Source of the DNA: DASYXZ01 sp035946625
GTDB lineage: Bacteria > Acidobacteriota > Terriglobia > UBA7540
Direction: 5' to 3'
DNA: 64,000 nucleotides
NCBI GenBank assembly: GCA_035946625.1
Contig: DASYZE010000081.1
Location: 1 to 64,000 of the forward strand
Part shown: piece after piece, positions 25,503-33,369 of the stretch
How positions within the stretch are numbered: position 1 is the stretch's first letter
How the letters are laid out: each line of letters begins with the position of its first letter
Made by a program: the position numbers and the translations under genes
The notes under the pieces: model-generated
Told to the model about the DNA's origin: nothing
The model's input: only the letters and a program-made list of their open reading frames with translations
The model's database searches: none

Positions 25503-26010
25503 AAATATACACGCTGGTTTTCTTTGGACTAAATTGAGCGGTGCCCGTAATCACAAGTTGGATCAGGGTTTAACCGTGGCCATGAGCCGTTTTGACGCTC
25601 AGGTTTTGATCCCATATTTGCGCTCGCGTAGGTCGTTCGCCATGACCTATGAGGAAGGCATGGCCCAGAGCAAGGTTACGCCGCTCCAGCATGCGAGGCA
25701 ACCTCCCTCCTTTCTCGAACTCCAGGCCCAGCGCCGGAACGTTTTGCGATCTACGCGCCCGCCGATTATCCTCAAAATGCTTATAAATTAAACAATCAAA
25801 ACAACTTACAAACGGTAGCTTTTTGGCTTTGCCCCGCATCGTCCTGATAGCCAAGGAGATAAGGCTAAATTAGGAGGTAAAAAATGGGGTAAAATTGGCT
25901 TTCATGGGTTTTTGGCCCTCTAGACACCAGGAAAGCCAGCAGGGAATTGGCTGATAATTCCTGCCCGTTACTACGCCCTTCCACTGGTCCCCCGCGCAAT
26001 TGCAGTTCGG

Positions 26011-26910
26011 CTACTTGGAGCGGATGGTATAGCGCACCAGAACGCCTTCCACAAACAAGGCGTCAATGGTGTTGTCTCCCTGCTCGTAACTGGAGCTGCT
26101 GGTTTCGAGCGATCCCTCTTTGCCACGGTGTACTTCCACCGGTCGGCCAAGCAGAGCGTCCACATCATCCTGCAACATGCCCTTGTGCAAGCCACCCTGG
26201 CCGGGGGTCGACGCCGGCGCGGGCGGTGCGGCCGTGGCAGCCGTGCTGGGCGGGTTAAAGTCCACGTACTTGGCCAGCACGGCCATCACGGCGTCGGGCG
26301 TGAGCGTTTCCAGCTGAACGCCCTTCGGATAGCGGATGTTGAAGCGCGAACCCGACTGCTGCGCAAGTTGATAGATCCTCTGCCGGCGCTCCTCTTGCGC
26401 CAGGGAGAATGCAGCCTGGAGGCGAGCGTCTTCATGCTCGCGATGTTCGCGCAGATCGTCCAGATCCTTCTGCATGTCGCGTTTCTTATCGCGATCTTTC
26501 TCGACTTTGATTTTACGTTCGAGATCCTTCTCCTTGTCCGATTTTGGTGTGAGCGCGGGAGCGGGCACAATGTCCGATTCATCGCCGGACGTGCCGTACC
26601 CGCCGCCCCCCAGTTGGAACTCCACCAGCTTGTCCTTTACTTTGATCTTGGTAACCGGCGCGCTGTCTCCGGAGTGCAACGAGATGCCAAAGCGTTTGAC
26701 CCGTTGCGAGTAATCGTTGTAATTCACGTCGGGCTGCCGGTCGGGATAAACGTCCACGCCGGCTTTGTTGGCCGGCATATCCATCTTCACCGCGATGGTC
26801 CGGCCCTCAAAAAATTTCGTCAGCGCATCCTCAGACTGCGCCCGCAGCGGGGAGTGCGCCGTCAGGCCCATCATCATGAGCGGTGCGAGTGTTCGATAAA
26901 ATCGTTTCAT
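26011..26910 (-). CDS. Secreted protein with charged coiled coil and BamE/SmpA-like C-terminus
   Basis: The 299-residue protein has a signal peptide (1-24, ending LRAQ), an N-terminal beta region with AVKMDMPANKAGVDVYPD, and a strongly charged helix (about residues 120-175, rich in EKDLERKIKVEKDRDKK) that should form a coiled coil. After an Ala/Pro linker the C-terminal 60 residues read GMLQDDVDALLGRPVEV and end GVLVRYTIRSK, resembling the BamE/SmpA pattern in which a helix is followed by G-P and a hairpin. The last assignment is a motif-level inference. AGAGGA lies 7 bases before the ATG. Function is unknown. Confidence 0.75.
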   Translation of the reverse strand: MKRFYRTLAPLMMMGLTAHSPLRAQSEDALTKFFEGRTIAVKMDMPANKAGVDVYPDRQPDVNYNDYSQRVKRFGISLHSGDSAPVTKIKVKDKLVEFQLGGGGYGTSGDESDIVPAPALTPKSDKEKDLERKIKVEKDRDKKRDMQKDLDDLREHREHEDARLQAAFSLAQEERRQRIYQLAQQSGSRFNIRYPKGVQLETLTPDAVMAVLAKYVDFNPPSTAATAAPPAPASTPGQGGLHKGMLQDDVDALLGRPVEVHRGKEGSLETSSSSYEQGDNTIDALFVEGVLVRYTIRSK

Positions 26911-27283
26911 CGTGGTGTCCTCTCTTCACTTCCGGCGGCGCGGCAGCCGGTGCATTGGGCCCCGAGTACGATGGATTTGAAAATTCATCCGGGCGTCCTT
27001 CCGCGAGACTGCCGGACAGGCAGCCAGGGGAAGTTGCAGGACGGCATTATGCACAAACATCTGTCGAAAATCAAAATGTACCTGCCGCCAAAATTTCCGA
27101 ATAGGGCCGGGTCACGGCGATACCGAACGCGGCTTGGGAAGGGAAGCGGGCGATATTTTTTGCCACTCCTGCCTGCCCGTTGCACTCCCGCCGGGGGCGT
27201 GTTAGGGTAGGCGTTGAACGACGGGGGCAACTCACCGCGTGCGGTGGTGCCCCGCTCAAACCGTTCCGTCCAGGGGTGATGCT
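26911..27283. other. Divergent spacer without genes (373 bp)
   Basis: The spacer separates the minus-strand secreted-protein gene from the plus-strand reductase. No coding sequence or clear regulatory palindrome is visible. TTTTTTGCC near 27161 and TTAGGGTAGG near 27202 are the only promoter-like hints. Confidence 0.5.
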
Positions 27284-28168
27284 ATGCAGCGCAGAGATTT
27301 CCTTGTCCGGTCCGCCTGTGGCTTGGGCGCAGCCTGGTTGGGTTCGAAGCCATTCGTCCCTCCGGCCACCGCCCTGCCGCTGCCCATTCCCGCCGGCCTT
27401 CGATTCGGCGCCGCCGATACGGTGACTTTGGGGCAAACCGGGATCAAAACCAGCCGGTTGGCCATGGGGACGGGCACGGTAGGCTACAACCATCATTCCA
27501 ACCAAACGGCCCTGGGCACTCGGGGCCTGCCCGATCTCCTCCGCCACGGCTACGACCACGGCTTGCGCTTTTTCGATTTGGCCGACTCTTACGGCAGCCA
27601 TCCCTTCGCGGCGGAAGCGTTAAAATATATTCCGCGCGATAAAGTAACGTTGCTCACCAAATCGGACACGCGAAACGCGGCCGGAATGCGCGCGGACATT
27701 GAGCGGTTTCGCAAAGAATTGAACACCGACTACCTCGACATCGTTTTGATGCATTGCATGACTGAAGCCGATTGGACCACGCGCTTCCGCCCGGTCATGG
27801 ACGTTTTGGAGGAAGCGCGCGTGAAGGGAATTATCCGCGCGCACGGCTGCTCCTGCCATACGATTGGGGCCTTGCGTGCGGCCGCCCGGGACCCCTGGGT
27901 TCAGGTGGACTTGGCGCGGGTAAACCCCATCCAGTCGCACATGAACGCCGATCCGGATACGGTGGTCTCCGTGCTGCGGGCAATGCGGGCGGCGGGCAAA
28001 GCTGTGATTGGAATGAAAATCCTGGGCCAGGGCGATATGCGGTCCCGCCAGGACGAGGCTCTGAAATATTCCCTTTCCCTTGACGTGCTGCACGCCTTCA
28101 CCATCGGCGCCGAAAGCCGTGCCGAACAGGAGGATTTGATTAACAGAATCGCGGCGGTGAACGCCTGA
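27284..28168 (+). CDS. Tat-exported aldo/keto reductase
   Basis: The 294-residue enzyme starts with a twin-arginine signal (MQRRDFLVRSACGLGAAWLG), so it is probably exported folded with its nicotinamide cofactor. The aldo/keto reductase barrel follows, with the catalytic tetrad visible as Asp and Tyr in FDLADSYG, Lys in LLTKSD, and His in VLMHCM. The NADPH-binding C-terminal part contains AVIGMKILGQG. The ATG at 27284 starts the Tat signal; an upstream frame to 27239 is not signal-like. The substrate is unknown; Tat-exported members are frequent in Acidobacteria and Planctomycetes. Confidence 0.88.
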   Translation: MQRRDFLVRSACGLGAAWLGSKPFVPPATALPLPIPAGLRFGAADTVTLGQTGIKTSRLAMGTGTVGYNHHSNQTALGTRGLPDLLRHGYDHGLRFFDLADSYGSHPFAAEALKYIPRDKVTLLTKSDTRNAAGMRADIERFRKELNTDYLDIVLMHCMTEADWTTRFRPVMDVLEEARVKGIIRAHGCSCHTIGALRAAARDPWVQVDLARVNPIQSHMNADPDTVVSVLRAMRAAGKAVIGMKILGQGDMRSRQDEALKYSLSLDVLHAFTIGAESRAEQEDLINRIAAVNA

Positions 28169-28535
28169 TATTCTCTCTGGCTGCGCCGGTGGAATAAAAA
28201 CTAAACTTCGGTATGGAAGGCATAAAGAAACATCACACGTGCCGGCATGAGCTTGATGCTGAGCCAAGCCCGGTTAAGTCACGGTGCCTGGAGGAAAAAA
28301 TTCCGCCGGGCCTTTCGGAATTTCCGCTCCATAACAATTCCGTTCACACCCAAGTATTTTCTTCGGCCTTGCTCATCCCAGGGTCAGGGGCGCCCGGCAG
28401 GGAAAGGCAGCCGGCAGCATAACCAACCATTTAAAGGCGGTCGCGGATCTGGTGGTTTGCGTCCATCTACAACGTCTGATAAGTCATGTTATGTTAACTA
28501 AAGTCTGGGTTAAGATTGACGCGGGTGCGAACGGC
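28169..28535. other. Gene-free convergent spacer (367 bp) holding a dif-like site
   Basis: This spacer lies between the ends of the plus-strand reductase and a minus-strand small secreted protein. No gene is credible in it. Its right part contains the 28-bp dif-like sequence at 28472-28499. Confidence 0.6.
28472..28499 (+). other. dif-like XerCD recombination site
   Basis: The arrangement is an 11-base left arm ACGTCTGATAA, a 6-base centre GTCATG, and an 11-base right arm TTATGTTAACT. The right arm matches the bacterial XerD-arm consensus TTATGTTAAAT at 10 of 11 positions, and the left arm fits the relaxed XerC-arm consensus (RNTKCGCATAA) at about 8 of 11. It is intergenic, and xerD is present at 46036-47007. 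The match is partial and chance cannot be excluded. Confidence 0.35.
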
Positions 28536-28928
28536 CTAATTACTGGCAGGAGCCCGTTTCGCGCCTTCCCATGCGCCCTTCTCATCGCCATGAGTCCATT
28601 GGCCGGAAAGCTTGCCGCCTTTCAGCCTACCGGTAAGAACGTACTCATCTGGATCGCTATCAATGTGAATTTCCAGACTTTTTTTGCTATAGGTGGCATT
28701 AGAAAGTTCCGCCGACCCAATCGGCGAAGTTACGGATCCGGTGACCGTCTCCTTGTCCTGCTCGAGGGTGAGAGTAAATTGCATGTCGCCGCCAGACCCG
28801 CCGTGCGATGTGCATTCCCATGTTCCCGTAAGAGGTCCGGGCTTGGAGTTCTTATTTCGTGCGTAGAGAGAGACGGCCATGCCGAGGACCAAAGCACAGG
28901 CGGAGATGGAAATCAAGATACGCTTCAT
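28536..28928 (-). CDS. Small secreted beta-barrel-like protein
   Basis: The 130-residue product has a signal peptide (1-23, SISACALVLGMAVSLYA). The mature part has alternating strands with GTWECTSHGG, FTLTLEQDKETVTGSVTSPIG and TLTGRLKGGKLSGQW-like spacing, suggestive of a small lipocalin-like barrel. AAAGGAG lies 7 bases before the ATG at 28928; an in-frame ATG at 28982 would place 18 polar residues before the signal and is less likely. No enzymatic motif is seen. Function is unknown. Confidence 0.75.
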   Translation of the reverse strand: MKRILISISACALVLGMAVSLYARNKNSKPGPLTGTWECTSHGGSGGDMQFTLTLEQDKETVTGSVTSPIGSAELSNATYSKKSLEIHIDSDPDEYVLTGRLKGGKLSGQWTHGDEKGAWEGAKRAPASN

Positions 28929-29071
28929 TGATTTGCTCCTTTGAGATTTGTGAGATCGACCCCTGAAGGGTATCTTGAACACTATTCCTTGGAGTCATTG
29001 GTGGCCGATTGTACAAAGTTGCAGGGCAGACTTCCAGCAAAATGTTCGCCGCGAATGTGAGGGCGGATTCC

Positions 29072-30568
29072 CTACCGGTTTGCGGGAGGAGGGTTGGGCC
29101 TTTCGAGATCGGGAGACGCGAGGTCCAGGCTGTGGATCGGGATGACGCGAGCGTCCCCCAGTTTTTTCAAATCCTTGGTAAATGCCGACGCGTTTCCCAC
29201 CAGGACGATGATGTCGTGATCCGGATCCATATAGCGCCGGGTAGCGTTCAACACCTCTTTGGTCTGGAGAGTACGAAGCTCGTCAGGAAACTGGTTCCAA
29301 TAGTCGAGGGGCAGATGGTAGACCATAAGATTCAAAGTCTGGGTGGCGATTCCATCGGGCGATTCCACCTCCAGCGCGAGATGGCCGGTCAAGTAGCTCT
29401 GCGCGGTTTCAAGTTCCCCTTCGGTGATGGGATGATCGCGCAAGCGCTTCATTTGTTCCAAGGCCAGCCGTAGGCTTGGAATCGTCTCGGCAGTTCGGGT
29501 GAACGTTTTGCTCTCCCAACTCCCCAAAGTCTGGTAGCAATCGAGCTCGCTCGATGCGCTGTAGGTCAGGCCATGCTCCGTGCGCAGAGCTTTGTAAAGG
29601 CGATTGGTGGCCGGGCCGCCGAGAATTTGATTGGCCACGGTGAGCGCCAGGTAATCCGAGCTGCTCCGCGGAATGCCACGGTTGCCCAGGCGGATTTCAG
29701 TCTGCACGGCATCCGGTTTGTCAATCACCACAATTTGCCGTGTGTTCTCAGTCGCAGGTGAGCCGCCATTTGGAATTCCGCCCACGGCGCGCCCTGCCGT
29801 CGATGGCGTACCCTCATCCTTCCAGTTGGAGAAATATTTCGAGGCCAGACGAAATCCGTCTTCAGCGCGAATGTCCCCAATCACAATCAGGATGGAATTA
29901 TCCGGCCGGTAATAGCGGTGATAAAACTCGCGAATGTCGGCCGCCGTGATGGCGCTGACGCTCTCCTGCACTCCGTCCGGTGGATGTCCGTAGGGTGTGC
30001 CCGCGAAAGCAAGGCGGTCAAAGACCGCGTCGGCGACGTAGGCCGGATCATCCTTTGCCACCGAGAGAGCGGAAAGCTCCTGTTTGCGCTGACGCTCAAT
30101 TTCAGCGGGCAAGAATCCGGGGTGCATCGTCATCTCGGCGAGTAACTCATAGGCCAGCTCGGTCTGGTCGCTGAGGAAACTCAGGGCGATATAAGAATTA
30201 TCCCAGTCGGCGCCGTTGTCGATGGTGCCGCCCACTTGATCAATGGCCCTTGCGATCTCCTGTGCTGTCCGCCGCGTGGTTCCCTGGTTGAGCAGCGAGG
30301 CAACCATTTGGGCAGTGCCCGGCAATTCAGGCGGGTCGGCTTCGGCGCCGGATCGTACCACTACGCGGAGATCAATGATGGGGAGTCCGTGACGTTCAAT
30401 CACCGCCACTCGCATGCCGTTCGGGAGCACATGAACGGCCGGGGAAGCCAGATGGACCGGCGTGGGCGGAGGGACTGATGGTGGAAAGTCCGCGGCGAAA
30501 AGAAATGCCGCTCCCCACAACAATCCCGCGCAAAACCAACTCACCGTCATTCTGATCCTGGCCGCCAT
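29072..30568 (-). CDS. M16-family peptidase-like subunit lacking the zinc motif
   Basis: The 498-residue exported protein (signal about 1-26, ending FLFAAD) has the two-domain M16 architecture with LPNGMRVAVIERHGLPII and the second-domain VEVESPDGIATQ-type region. Where active M16 enzymes have HxxEH, this protein has a GTAQMVASLLNQGT stretch without the histidines, so it should be the non-catalytic partner. The ATG at 30568 is 29 bases after the stop of the catalytic M16 gene, which argues for one heteromeric periplasmic protease, as in mitochondrial-processing-peptidase-like pairs. An upstream frame to 30727 lies inside the neighbouring gene. Confidence 0.88.
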   Translation of the reverse strand: MAARIRMTVSWFCAGLLWGAAFLFAADFPPSVPPPTPVHLASPAVHVLPNGMRVAVIERHGLPIIDLRVVVRSGAEADPPELPGTAQMVASLLNQGTTRRTAQEIARAIDQVGGTIDNGADWDNSYIALSFLSDQTELAYELLAEMTMHPGFLPAEIERQRKQELSALSVAKDDPAYVADAVFDRLAFAGTPYGHPPDGVQESVSAITAADIREFYHRYYRPDNSILIVIGDIRAEDGFRLASKYFSNWKDEGTPSTAGRAVGGIPNGGSPATENTRQIVVIDKPDAVQTEIRLGNRGIPRSSSDYLALTVANQILGGPATNRLYKALRTEHGLTYSASSELDCYQTLGSWESKTFTRTAETIPSLRLALEQMKRLRDHPITEGELETAQSYLTGHLALEVESPDGIATQTLNLMVYHLPLDYWNQFPDELRTLQTKEVLNATRRYMDPDHDIIVLVGNASAFTKDLKKLGDARVIPIHSLDLASPDLERPNPPPANR

Positions 30569-30597
30569 GCTGTTTTCCCTTCCCTGAGTTCCCTGCT

Positions 30598-32010
30598 TCA
30601 GTCTCCTGATTTTGATGCCTGATTCGTCCGGGGAAAAACTTCCACAATGGTCGCATTCTCGGGCGCAAAGTATTTCTTGGCCACGCGCTGAATGTCCCCG
30701 GGGGTCACGGCAAGAAAGCGCGCCCATTCGGTGTTGACCAGCTCAGCGTTTTTCAGGATCACTGAATCGTACCCCAGTTCCTCGCCGCGGGTCTTCACAG
30801 TTTCGCGGCTTACGATAAAGTCCCGGAGGATTTGATTTTTTGCTTTGTCCAATTCTTCCGGGGGAACGGGCTCGTTCTTTAGGTGCTCAAGTTCCGCGTC
30901 CATTTCTCTTTCACCTTCCGCCGGAGTGTGTCCCGGGCTGAGGATGGCGAGCACAAAAAACAGGTTGGGATCTTCCGTAAAGTTTCCGGTGCTCTGGGCA
31001 TCCAGTGCGATCTGTTTTTCGTAGACCAGCCGGTGGTAAATGCGCGAGCTTTCGCCCTCAGAAAGGATTTTGGCGGCGAGTCGAAGCGGATAAGCGTCCG
31101 CGGTGCCGTCCGCGGGCATGTGATAGGCCTCCACAAAGGCCGGAAGAGCGACATCCAGATCAAGCTTAACCACCCGGCGGGCGGTCTGGGGCGGCTCCCG
31201 GGGAATGGCGCGGTTGATCGGTGCATCGCCGGACGGAAGGGGTCCGAAATATTTTTCCGCCAGCGATTCCGCCTCGCTCGTTTTAAAATCCCCGACGATC
31301 ACGAGGGTGGCATTGGAAGGAACGTAATAGGTGTCATAGAAATGCTGGATGTCCTCCACGCTGGCACGTTCGAGGTCATCCATGCTGCCAATCGTCTGGT
31401 GCCGGTATGGATGCACGGTGAAGGCCGCACGATAAAGAGTTTCCACCACGGAACCGTAGGGCTGATTGTCAAACCGAAGTCGCCTTTCCTCTTTCACCAC
31501 TTCCCTTTCGGTTTTGAAAATCTGCTCGTTAATCTGGAGATTTCTCATCCGGTCGGCCTCGAGCCACAACACGACAGGAAGATTGGTGCTCGGAACCGTT
31601 TCCCAATAAACCGTGGTGTCTTCCGTCGTGTAGGCGTTATCCACGCCCCCGGAGCGGACGATGTAATCGGAGAACTGTTCGGGGCCCAGGTTCTTCGTGC
31701 CGTCGAACATCAAGTGCTCAAAAAGATGGGCGAATCCTGTTTTCCCCGGTGGCTCATCCTTGGCTCCCACGTGGTACCAAACTTGAACCCCGATCACGGG
31801 AGAGTCATGCTCCTCAAGCATTAAAACTCGCAGCCCGTTGGAAAGAACCACATTGTGAATGGCACAGTGGGGGATTTTAACCGCGGCGTTCGCTGCTCCG
31901 ACGAATAAAGTGAGAATTACGGCGGCGAGCGCGACCACACGCCAGACGGTTTTTTGAGGGTTTGCCAAACTGCTGAGTCCTGGGGCCGTTTTGTGACTGC
32001 AGGGGGCCAA
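30598..32010 (-). CDS. M16-family zinc peptidase, catalytic subunit
   Basis: This 470-residue exported peptidase carries the inverted zinc motif HLFEH (GFAHLFEHLMFDGT), the downstream NAYTTEDTTVYWETVPS stretch, and the third ligand Glu in WLEADRM about 75 residues after the motif. A signal peptide is visible (TVWRVVALAAVILTLFVGAANA). No ATG is available; the start is either TTG at 32010 or TTG at 31968, the latter placing the signal peptide nearer the N-terminus. It probably acts with the product of the next gene on periplasmic peptides. Confidence 0.92.
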   Translation of the reverse strand: MAPCSHKTAPGLSSLANPQKTVWRVVALAAVILTLFVGAANAAVKIPHCAIHNVVLSNGLRVLMLEEHDSPVIGVQVWYHVGAKDEPPGKTGFAHLFEHLMFDGTKNLGPEQFSDYIVRSGGVDNAYTTEDTTVYWETVPSTNLPVVLWLEADRMRNLQINEQIFKTEREVVKEERRLRFDNQPYGSVVETLYRAAFTVHPYRHQTIGSMDDLERASVEDIQHFYDTYYVPSNATLVIVGDFKTSEAESLAEKYFGPLPSGDAPINRAIPREPPQTARRVVKLDLDVALPAFVEAYHMPADGTADAYPLRLAAKILSEGESSRIYHRLVYEKQIALDAQSTGNFTEDPNLFFVLAILSPGHTPAEGEREMDAELEHLKNEPVPPEELDKAKNQILRDFIVSRETVKTRGEELGYDSVILKNAELVNTEWARFLAVTPGDIQRVAKKYFAPENATIVEVFPRTNQASKSGD

Positions 32011-32102
32011 GAATTAAAATTGTAACACACCGAGCCGGGCGGGAAGATCATCACAATGTGCGGCCGGGAATGGATTAACTCTAATCGGGCCGGCTTGGTC
32101 AG

Positions 32103-33308
32103 TTAGGGTTTATTCACCTGAAGAAACAGGCAGGTGATGTCGTCGTGCTGGCGCGTGGGGCCGACAAACTGATCCACTGATCTCATCAGGTAGAGCAACA
32201 TGTCTGAGGCCGTGCCCCGGGGAGGGGCTTTGAACAAATCAAGAACCCGCTGGTCATCGAACTCTTCTTCGAGAGCATTCGCCGCCTCCACCACGCCGTC
32301 CGTGAAAATCACCAGCAGATCGCCATGATTGAGCATGACGCTGCCGAAGTCGTAATGCGCATCCGGCATGATGCCAAACGGCAAGCCCCCGGCACGGAGA
32401 CGTTCGATTTGCCCGGACGCACGGCGCAGTATCGGCAAGTTATGCCCTGCGTTGATATAGGTTAGTGCTCGCGACGTGGTGTCAATTTCCGCGATAAACG
32501 CGGTGATGAATCGCTGTCCGCCCACGCCATGATGGCACGCATAGCGATTTAACCCTGCGACCAGGTTGGGCAACGAAGTGGGCTCCAGCGCCAGCGTTCG
32601 CAGGCTGGCTTGGAACGTGGCCATCACCAGAGCTGCCGGGACCCCTTTACCGGCCACATCCGCCACCGCCAACACCATGGGAGGGCTCCCAGCCTCCGCG
32701 GAACTGAACGTTCGCAGGAACGCGTCGTAGTAATCGCCCGCCACGGTATTGGCGGGCCTTGTGGCAAAGGCGATGTCAAAACCGGGGACTTGGATGGGCT
32801 GGGCGGGAACCAAGTGGCGCTGAATTTCGCGTGCGATTTCCAAGTCGCGCTTCATGGTGACGCGGTCCGCAAGTTCGAGTGCGAGAAGGATAATGAAGGA
32901 CGACGCGGCCAGAAGGAAAAATAACTGGCCACTCCACTCGAATTTAAATCCGGCTCCATATTGAATTTGGACGTCGAGCAATGCCAGGACACTGAGTACG
33001 AGGGCGAGCAAGAGAAAGACTCTCCGGGCAGGAGAAAGTTTTAGGATCATCGCCCAGAAAAAGGCTCGCACCACTTTCAGGAACCGTGCGCTCTCACTCT
33101 CACCTTTGAGCGCCTCCCAATCCACCTCGCGGGAGTACATTGAGTAACTGGCGAGGGCTTCCGCCTTGAATTGTCCCCAAAGGTCCTGCAACTGCAGGCC
33201 CTCTGTCACACGTTGCCAAAAGGAGTTGGTCTCCCGGACCGTTCGACGGATCCACGCTTCCAACCTTTGTAGAAATCCGTCGAAGCTGTTGGGGATAGGT
33301 GTGGGCAT
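32103..33308 (-). CDS. Membrane-anchored RsbU/SpoIIE-type protein serine phosphatase
   Basis: The 401-residue protein has an N-terminal soluble part, two hydrophobic segments (about 95-112 and 127-146), a short linker helix (RDLEIAREIQRHLVP, the region typical before SpoIIE domains), and a PP2C-like SpoIIE domain with metal-binding AGDYYD, ADVAGKGVPAALVMA, TYINAGHN and FTDGVVEA, ending in the DDIT motif. Such phosphatases usually act on anti-sigma antagonist proteins, but no STAS or RsbW gene is nearby, so the partner is encoded elsewhere. It sits 61 bp after nadE on the same strand. Confidence 0.92.
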   Translation of the reverse strand: MPTPIPNSFDGFLQRLEAWIRRTVRETNSFWQRVTEGLQLQDLWGQFKAEALASYSMYSREVDWEALKGESESARFLKVVRAFFWAMILKLSPARRVFLLLALVLSVLALLDVQIQYGAGFKFEWSGQLFFLLAASSFIILLALELADRVTMKRDLEIAREIQRHLVPAQPIQVPGFDIAFATRPANTVAGDYYDAFLRTFSSAEAGSPPMVLAVADVAGKGVPAALVMATFQASLRTLALEPTSLPNLVAGLNRYACHHGVGGQRFITAFIAEIDTTSRALTYINAGHNLPILRRASGQIERLRAGGLPFGIMPDAHYDFGSVMLNHGDLLVIFTDGVVEAANALEEEFDDQRVLDLFKAPPRGTASDMLLYLMRSVDQFVGPTRQHDDITCLFLQVNKP

Positions 33309-33369
33309 TCAGAAAGCTCTCAAATACTAAACGGGATTTCCTCACCAGAGTGCGCGGCTGCAGCCCGGA

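Larger units (their letters stand above)
24796..26010. other. Long gene-free spacer (1215 bp) with repeats and an orphan promoter
   Basis: I find no protein-coding gene here; the open frames have no family resemblance or ribosome binding site. It contains dispersed repeats (25224-25313, 25389-25416), an AT-rich stretch near 25460-25515 with a consensus-like promoter, and an imperfect hairpin at about 25933-25962 (GCAGGGAATT against AATTCCTGC). A two-codon frame (ATG GGG TAA) with AGGAGG in front sits at 25884. Confidence 0.6.

Noticed and set aside
25411..25854. Overlapping open frames on both strands in the spacer after the kelch gene
   Set aside because: No start signals or recognisable domains; one frame begins inside a repeat hairpin. 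Treated as non-coding.
25874..25892. Minimal frame ATG GGG TAA with a perfect AGGAGG in front
   Set aside because: A two-codon product is not a gene on this evidence; it may be chance in an AT/purine-rich stretch.
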